From Ruminococcaceae bacterium UBA6857 (GTDB taxonomy: Bacteria; Bacillota; Clostridia; Oscillospirales; Acutalibacteraceae): a DNA stretch of 10,210 nucleotides. The notes beneath the pieces were generated by a model that made no database searches, was not told the DNA's origin, and saw only the letters and a program-made list of their open reading frames with translations. A program made the position numbers and the translations under genes. This document shows, piece after piece, positions 5,583 through 10,210 of the stretch; the first letter of the stretch is position 1, and each line of letters starts with the position of its first letter. The DNA lies in the NCBI GenBank assembly GCA_002451715.1, contig DKDD01000211.1, positions 8,851 to 19,060 on the forward strand, written 5' to 3'.

Positions 5583-7766
5583 TTACTGTCCGTCCGGCGT
5601 ATAGACAAGCATGAAGCAATGCGAACGGATTTTGCCTTCCATGACTTTTGTTCTGAAATCGTTGCCGGAAATTACTTTTCCGCCGATATTCATTGAAGAA
5701 ACATAGCCGACGTTGTCGTTGATTACGCGGTCGTGAGAGATGATGGTTATCCATGTTGACGGGTCGCCGCTCAAGTCAACGCCGAGTTTGCTTTTTGCAA
5801 GCGCTTTGAAATCCTCGCTTGAAATTGTGTATGTCGTTTTGAAGTCCTTTGCTTCATAGTCGCCGTAGCTCGGTCTTCCGCCGCCGAGATACGGAACAGC
5901 AGTTCCGCCCCAAACGTTATAGAACGACGTTGTTCTTCCGGCACTGATTGCGTGGAACGGTGTGAGAGCCGCTTCCTTTCCGGAATAGGCGATATACAAA
6001 CCATACTTCATGATTTCGTCAACGGCGTCATAGCATGCCTGCGACGGAGTTTTTCCGAATGCATTTGAATCCGTGCCGAGGTTGAAATCGTAATACTTTG
6101 CAAAAGTATAGAGCGCAACAACCTGCGCTTTGAGTGCTTCTTTTTGGAAAGAGGAGCCCATTTCGCTTTCGAGCGCGGAGGCAAGGTAATCTCTTGTTTT
6201 ATATGAAGAACCGTTATATTTGATTGTTTCGGGATAGGTATCACCGGTGACAAGTGTTGTTCCGTAATAATAGTTTGCAAGAATTTGCGCATAGTTCCAG
6301 CCGAGCGAAGCAAGGTAGTTCGCGCCGTTCTGACTCATGCCGACGCCGTGACCGTAGCCGAAAACATAGAACGTGAATTTTCCGCTTGTTGACGGTGCGG
6401 GAGCCGCCGTTGTTTGTGCGGTGTATTCCGTTGCGGTCGGTTCGGCGGGCGTTGTTCCGGCATTCGGATTGGTTGTTGCGTTCACGTTTGAATTAAGACC
6501 GGGGAACGAATCGGAACTGCTTTCCGATGGAAGAGTGCTTTGCTGGCTTGTTAAAAACGGGTTTTGGGTTGTCGGTTCCTCTTTACTCCAAATTATTTTG
6601 ACAAGAATAATAGGAGTGATTGCGGCAACAAGCAAAACAGCCGCAATGAAGATGAGCATACCTTTGGTGAGCTTTTTTTCTTCCGGCTTTTTGTCGGCGG
6701 GAACCGCTTTTGCGGCGTCCGATTCTTCTTCCTTTTGGCGGATTTCGTCAAGTTTTCCCGTCAAAGTATCGCAAAGAATCGCAATGCAATGGGGAAGAAG
6801 AAGTTCAAGGTCGTTCGGGTTTGTTGTGTTGATTTTTTTCGCTTTCGCGCGTTTCTTTTCCGCAACGGCAACATATGCAAAGTAGCTGGTTGTTCCGTCT
6901 TCGTTTTCGTTTGTAATCACATCAGAAATCGCGGCGCCGAAGTTTGATTCCGTGTTGAACATTGCTTCGCGTGCATGGCGAATCGTTTTGACCGATTCGC
7001 TTTCGGCAAGTTCGTTTTCTTCGCCGTTTTCTTCGTCCTCGTCAACAATTTCAACAAAGTTGATAACGTCGGAAAGTCCGTCGATTTTATTGTAAAGATT
7101 ATAAACCTGCATTGCGGCTTCACCGGTTGCAAAGGCCGCTGTTTTGCCAAGCTGAAGAAGCGCGGATACCATTTTTGAAACCGAGGGAGAAAAATCAAAC
7201 GGAAGCTCTTCTTCGTTTGCTTCCCCTTCCGGCTTTTCTTCGGGTGTTTCGTCTGCGGCGGGTTCTTCTTTAGCTTCTTCCGGTTCTTCAAGAACGGTTT
7301 TGATAAAATCTTCCAAAACTGCGTCAACTCTGACAAAGTCGAGCGGCATATAGGTTAAAGTTCCGTTCAGCACCGCGCAGGTAAAGCCGCTGAGCAATCC
7401 GTCGGAAGTAAGATGAAAGAGTGCTCCGCGCGGAATGATACATTCCTTTTCCATGTCGAACGAAGCTTGTCCGTCGTCGGCATTTTGCGAAATTCTTTCG
7501 GCAATATTCGGGCAAGAGTATTCGTCAAGCAAAAATTTTCCGATAAGTTCGCGCTTGACGGAGTTGTAATCGGCGGAATCGGTGCCGATTATAACGCGGT
7601 CGCCGTCCTGCAAAGAAGCCACCGCGGCGTCAAAAAGTTCGTCATAGTTTTCGAACGTAAAGACGCAATCGTCCGTAAGACCGTAGCTTTCAAGCGAAAG
7701 GCAGATCTTATAAACCGCGTCGGCGGAAAACGCCGAAAGATTTTCAAGTGTAAATAACTTTATCAT
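5583..7766 (-). CDS. Membrane protein with extracellular, circularly permuted SpoIID/LytB domain
   Basis: A 727-residue protein. The cytoplasmic part (1-367) has a folded region at about 1-160, an acidic Glu/Pro linker (160-190), a second folded region (about 190-345) and a charged stretch before one membrane helix (369-392). A Ser/Thr/Asn/Pro-rich wall-spanning linker (about 395-462) leads to a SpoIID/LytB domain (463-727). SpoIID is a lytic transglycosylase that cuts denuded peptidoglycan glycan strands. Visible motifs are YGHGVGMSQNGAN (471-483), ILANYYYGTT (495-504), SEM (534-536; Glu535 the likely catalytic acid), KEALKAQ (542-548), NVWGG (617-621) and SGNDFR (700-705). In classical SpoIID the GHGVGMSQ block is C-terminal; here it comes first. 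The Cys/His zinc site of classical SpoIID is not evident. Residues about 40-155 resemble a degenerate CinA/MoCF domain. The ATG at 7766 has GAGGAA at 7771-7776. It is probably not the sporulation SpoIID. Confidence 0.85.
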   Translation of the reverse strand: MIKLFTLENLSAFSADAVYKICLSLESYGLTDDCVFTFENYDELFDAAVASLQDGDRVIIGTDSADYNSVKRELIGKFLLDEYSCPNIAERISQNADDGQASFDMEKECIIPRGALFHLTSDGLLSGFTCAVLNGTLTYMPLDFVRVDAVLEDFIKTVLEEPEEAKEEPAADETPEEKPEGEANEEELPFDFSPSVSKMVSALLQLGKTAAFATGEAAMQVYNLYNKIDGLSDVINFVEIVDEDEENGEENELAESESVKTIRHAREAMFNTESNFGAAISDVITNENEDGTTSYFAYVAVAEKKRAKAKKINTTNPNDLELLLPHCIAILCDTLTGKLDEIRQKEEESDAAKAVPADKKPEEKKLTKGMLIFIAAVLLVAAITPIILVKIIWSKEEPTTQNPFLTSQQSTLPSESSSDSFPGLNSNVNATTNPNAGTTPAEPTATEYTAQTTAAPAPSTSGKFTFYVFGYGHGVGMSQNGANYLASLGWNYAQILANYYYGTTLVTGDTYPETIKYNGSSYKTRDYLASALESEMGSSFQKEALKAQVVALYTFAKYYDFNLGTDSNAFGKTPSQACYDAVDEIMKYGLYIAYSGKEAALTPFHAISAGRTTSFYNVWGGTAVPYLGGGRPSYGDYEAKDFKTTYTISSEDFKALAKSKLGVDLSGDPSTWITIISHDRVINDNVGYVSSMNIGGKVISGNDFRTKVMEGKIRSHCFMLVYTPDGQ

Positions 7767-7782
7767 TTCTTTCCTCGGTTCC

Positions 7783-7812
7783 CGACATCGGACGTAAGAA
7801 CGTCGAATGTCG
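7783..7812 (-). promoter_or_regulatory. Intercistronic hairpin between sortase and SpoIID-like genes
   Basis: CGACATCGGACGT (7783-7795) and ACGTCGAATGTCG (7800-7812) form a hairpin with an AAGA/TCTT loop: 6 bp, a 2x2 internal loop, then 5 bp. No U run follows, so it is not an ordinary terminator. It ends six bases before the GAGGAA ribosome site of the 727-residue gene, so it may act in mRNA processing or translational control, or be a DNA site for a regulator. It occupies most of the 70-base gap. Confidence 0.55.
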
Positions 7813-7836
7813 TGTATTTATAAAGGGTCTTATCTT

Positions 7837-9651
7837 TTATTCAACTTCCCAACGTGCCGCGTTGTAATAGGGATTGGTAAGCTTTTTCGCGGTGTAATAT
7901 GCCTGCGGAAAACGCGGATTGCTGTTTACCGTTGCTTTTGAAACGTCAACTTCTGCGCTTTCTCCTGCGCGGACAAGGCGCGCAACAACAACAAATCTTG
8001 CGTCTTCAAATTCATGCGAACAGGTTGAAAGAGTCAAAAGTTTATCGGTAGGAAGAACGTCAACGCCCGTGTCATAAAGCGAACGCTGTGCAAGTTCGTT
8101 GAGATAGGCGGAAAAACGTTCCTGCGAAGAAAGCGAGGTGAAGTAGTAGCGGAAAATATAGCCGTTGTCGTCCTTTTCTTCCGCATTGGTGATAAATGCG
8201 GCAATAACTTTCCATTTATAGTTTTTATAAAGCGTGTTGAAAGTGATCACCGGTGCGCTTTTGAAGCCTTCAATATCTTTGTAATGGTCAAGTGCACCGA
8301 AAATGGTTTTGTCGTTCATGTGGTGGCCGAAAATGACCGTGTTGAGGTCAAGCGGTTCAATATTGTTGAGATAAGTCACGAACGGACAGCCGTATTTTGT
8401 GCTTTGACCGTAAAAGTTCTTTTCAAGATAAACTTCGTCATTGTTCGTTTGAACAACGGGGAGCGAAAGACCCACACCCTTTGCTTCAAGATAGCCGACA
8501 AAGTCGTTGTTTGTTGCGTAAAGCTTTGCGTATTTGAGCTGAATGTTCGGCGGAAAAATCGTATTCGGATATTCCGCACGAATTTGCGCCCACTTTTGTT
8601 CGGTCGAAAGTGTGGTTTCGGTTGTTTCGTTTTTGTTCGGCTTGTTGTTTTTCTTTGTTGTTTCGGTTTCATCTTCGCTGACAATGAGGTTTGAAACGTC
8701 GGATTCAAGCTTTTGGTTGTCTTTGTGAAGTTTGTATTCCTTAATGAGTACCGCGCCGGAAATTACGATTGCAAGAATCGAAATTGAAAGAACCGTAAGG
8801 CGGATAATCTCCGAAACGGACATTTTCTTTTTCTTTTTTCCTTTTGCGCCGATTTCTTCAACGTCTTCAACAACAAGGCTTTGCGAAGTCGGAACGTTTG
8901 AGGTCACCGTTGAAACGGGAGAATTTACATTCGCCGGCTGAACGGGAATGTTTTTCGGAATATATGAGCCGCCGTCTTGATTTCTGCGTCTTATTACGGG
9001 CGGTTCTGCGGGAATTTTCGGTTGCGGACGCGAAACGGCATTTTGTGAACTTATGTCGATTTCGTCAACGGTATAATCCGCCGGGTCAATGTCTCCGCCT
9101 TTCAAAAGTGCTTTCGGTTCCGGAAGGTCATAATCTTCGTCAAGTTCGTCGTCTTCGTCATAGTCGTAATCAAACTCATCGGGAATGACGGGGCCGCCGT
9201 ATTTCGGAAGACCTTCGTCCGGCATATCAAAATCCGGACTTTGAAAAACGATTCGTGTTCCGGCACGCTTTGAAGGTTCATCCGGCTTTTTCGGTTCTGC
9301 CGAAAGTGCGGTTGACTGCGGCGCAGGCTGAGCGTTTGCCGCAGTGTTTGCAGCGTTCGGATTTGCGTTAAGATATTGCTGAAGAAGAATCGCAATCTGT
9401 TCCTGAGTAAGTTTGAATTCCGGCATGGGCTGCGCCTGTTGCGCAGTAGGGTCTGTCTGCCGCGGTTCATCTTCGGCGTTTTTTGTTTCCGGAACGCCCG
9501 ATGAAATATGCTGCGTCTCCTTCCTCGGTTTTCGCGAGGAACGGACGCTTTTAACTTCGGGCGGAATATTCGAGCGCGAAAAACCGTCGCTTCCGTTTTC
9601 CGTCGGACGGTTTTCGTCTCGTCCGTTTGAATCCTCATAAATGATCTTCAT
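7837..9651 (-). CDS. Class B sortase with long cytoplasmic N-terminus
   Basis: A 604-residue membrane transpeptidase. Sortases cleave a sorting motif in secreted proteins and attach them to the cell wall or pilus. The catalytic domain (about 355-562) carries FGHHM (441-445; His443), TLSTC (540-544; Cys544) and Arg552 in EDARFVVVA, which is the class B triad. One membrane helix lies at about 282-303, after KKKKK (272-276). The first 278 residues are predicted cytoplasmic and mostly disordered, unlike typical sortases with only a few residues there. They are rich in Pro, Asn, Asp and Glu, with a possible helix at KLTQEQIAILLQQYL (80-94), an acidic run at 160-174 and a Thr/Asn/Lys stalk after the helix. 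A 40-residue tail (565-604) follows the catalytic domain. The ATG at 9651 has AAAGGAT overlapping the cinA stop codon. No sorting-motif substrate is encoded in the window, so the target is unknown. Confidence 0.93.
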   Translation of the reverse strand: MKIIYEDSNGRDENRPTENGSDGFSRSNIPPEVKSVRSSRKPRKETQHISSGVPETKNAEDEPRQTDPTAQQAQPMPEFKLTQEQIAILLQQYLNANPNAANTAANAQPAPQSTALSAEPKKPDEPSKRAGTRIVFQSPDFDMPDEGLPKYGGPVIPDEFDYDYDEDDELDEDYDLPEPKALLKGGDIDPADYTVDEIDISSQNAVSRPQPKIPAEPPVIRRRNQDGGSYIPKNIPVQPANVNSPVSTVTSNVPTSQSLVVEDVEEIGAKGKKKKKMSVSEIIRLTVLSISILAIVISGAVLIKEYKLHKDNQKLESDVSNLIVSEDETETTKKNNKPNKNETTETTLSTEQKWAQIRAEYPNTIFPPNIQLKYAKLYATNNDFVGYLEAKGVGLSLPVVQTNNDEVYLEKNFYGQSTKYGCPFVTYLNNIEPLDLNTVIFGHHMNDKTIFGALDHYKDIEGFKSAPVITFNTLYKNYKWKVIAAFITNAEEKDDNGYIFRYYFTSLSSQERFSAYLNELAQRSLYDTGVDVLPTDKLLTLSTCSHEFEDARFVVVARLVRAGESAEVDVSKATVNSNPRFPQAYYTAKKLTNPYYNAARWEVE

Positions 9652-9660
9652 ATCTGCATT

Positions 9661-9667
9661 ATCCTTT
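9661..9667 (-). promoter_or_regulatory. Ribosome binding site of the sortase gene, overlapping the cinA stop
   Basis: AAAGGAT on the minus strand, 9 bases before the ATG at 9651. It overlaps the TAA of cinA (9666-9668) by two bases, so translation of the two genes is probably coupled. Confidence 0.7.
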
Positions 9668-10210
9668 AAAATGATTTAATAAAAGATTCGATATCTTTTT
9701 TGTTGCTTTCTTTTTCAAGAATGAAAAGTCTGACTTCGTTGAGGGCAACCGACGCGCTGACCGTTCGGTTGTAATCGCGGCAGCCTTTTTCCGCGTGACC
9801 CGTGAGAAGTTCTTTGATTCTGTAATTTTCTCCGTCGGTAACCGCAATATAAACAAGACCGACGGGTTTGTCAGTGTTGTCTGAAGCGGGGCCTGCAATT
9901 CCCGTTACCGAAACTGCAATGTCGGCACCGGAAGCTTTTTTTGCGCCGAGCGCCATTGCGGCGGCAACTGCTTCGCTCACGGCTCCGTATTTTTCAAGAA
10001 GTTCGTTTTGAACGCCGAGAACGGAGTTTTTGATTTCGTTTGAATATGAAACAATTCCGCAACCGAAAACGTCCGAAGCGCCGGGAATATCGGTAATTCT
10101 TTTTGCAATGAGACCGCCTGTGCAGCTTTCTGCCGTTGCAAGAGTGAGCTTTTTCTCTTTCAAAAGGGCAACAACGGCTTCTTCCATGCTGCCGCGGTCG
10201 ATACCGTAGA
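9666..10210 (-). CDS. cinA: CinA, C-terminal NMN amidohydrolase (PncC) part; 5' end outside window
   Basis: The C-terminal domain of CinA (COG1546, PncC) deamidates nicotinamide mononucleotide to nicotinate mononucleotide in NAD recycling; CinA is also named for competence/damage induction. Visible motifs are TLATAESCTGGLIAKRIT (with the conserved ESCTGG), a GIVSYSNEIKNSVLGV segment, a GAVSEAVA segment, and SVTGIAGPASDN with KPVGLVYIA, all typical of the domain. An ATG at 10187 would give a 173-residue stand-alone PncC. However, the frame stays open to the window edge (reading YGIDRGSMEEAVV), no ribosome site precedes that ATG, and YG-D-x-S matches the linker joining the two halves of full-length CinA. 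I therefore treat the gene as truncated at its 5' end by the window. It heads the visible run; the sortase follows after 14 bases. Confidence 0.92.
   Translation of the reverse strand, partial: YGIDRGSMEEAVVALLKEKKLTLATAESCTGGLIAKRITDIPGASDVFGCGIVSYSNEIKNSVLGVQNELLEKYGAVSEAVAAAMALGAKKASGADIAVSVTGIAGPASDNTDKPVGLVYIAVTDGENYRIKELLTGHAEKGCRDYNRTVSASVALNEVRLFILEKESNKKDIESFIKSF

Noticed and set aside
6373..6947. Long plus-strand open frames of 170 and 127 codons
   Set aside because: They mirror the linker and membrane region of the SpoIID-type gene; the Val/Ala/Phe-rich composition is that of an antisense shadow.
9102..9638. 178-codon minus-strand frame
   Set aside because: Out-of-frame shadow inside the sortase gene, extremely Arg/Thr/Asn-rich with no domain; the sortase frame is clearly the real one.
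10187..10187. ATG as start of a stand-alone PncC protein
   Set aside because: No ribosome site precedes it, the frame is open to the window edge, and the upstream residues match the CinA interdomain linker.
1..10210. tRNA, rRNA, CRISPR array, insertion sequence or phage genes
   Set aside because: Looked for on both strands; no cloverleaf or CCA-type ends, regularly spaced repeats, or transposase or integrase motifs were found.

Overview
The window looks like the chromosome of a low-to-moderate GC Firmicute, most likely an anaerobic gut-type Clostridia member (Oscillospiraceae/Ruminococcus-like). This is inferred from the class II aldolase, a class B sortase ending TLSTC, a DUF6273 protein with a Cys/His-rich tail, AGGAGG-type ribosome sites and TTGACA/TATAAT-like promoters. 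No rRNA, tRNA, CRISPR array or transposase gene was seen. Every gene I can support lies on the minus strand, so transcription runs from the right edge to the left.

Right half (10210 to 4428): a compact co-directional run of cinA (5' end outside the window), a class B sortase with a very long cytoplasmic N-terminus, a 727-residue single-pass membrane protein with an extracellular SpoIID/LytB-type domain, and a multi-pass acyltransferase-3 family protein. The gaps are 14, 70 and 27 bases, and a hairpin terminator follows the last gene. Three of the four products act at or outside the membrane, suggesting a cell-envelope module: protein anchoring, peptidoglycan cleavage or remodelling, and acylation of a surface glycan. 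The SpoIID-type domain has its conserved motifs in circularly permuted order. The cytoplasmic N-terminus of the same protein looks like a degenerate CinA/MoCF-type domain, although a normal CinA lies two genes upstream.

Middle (4427 to 1273): a structured 5' leader and one long secreted protein gene. The leader has a sigma-A-like promoter whose -10 sits between 9-bp inverted repeats. A long imperfect hairpin (about 105 nt) follows, then a strong intrinsic terminator. A competing antiterminator pairing can be drawn over the terminator, so this is a candidate attenuator or riboregulator. The gene encodes a 941-residue exported DUF6273 protein with a Cys/His-rich C-terminal tail of uncertain role. 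Its own terminator lies at 1273-1299.

Left (1212 to 1): a RelB/DinJ-type antitoxin gene with a textbook promoter overlapped by operator-like repeats and no toxin beside it, followed by fba (class II fructose-bisphosphate aldolase) with its own strong promoter. The fba gene runs off the left edge.
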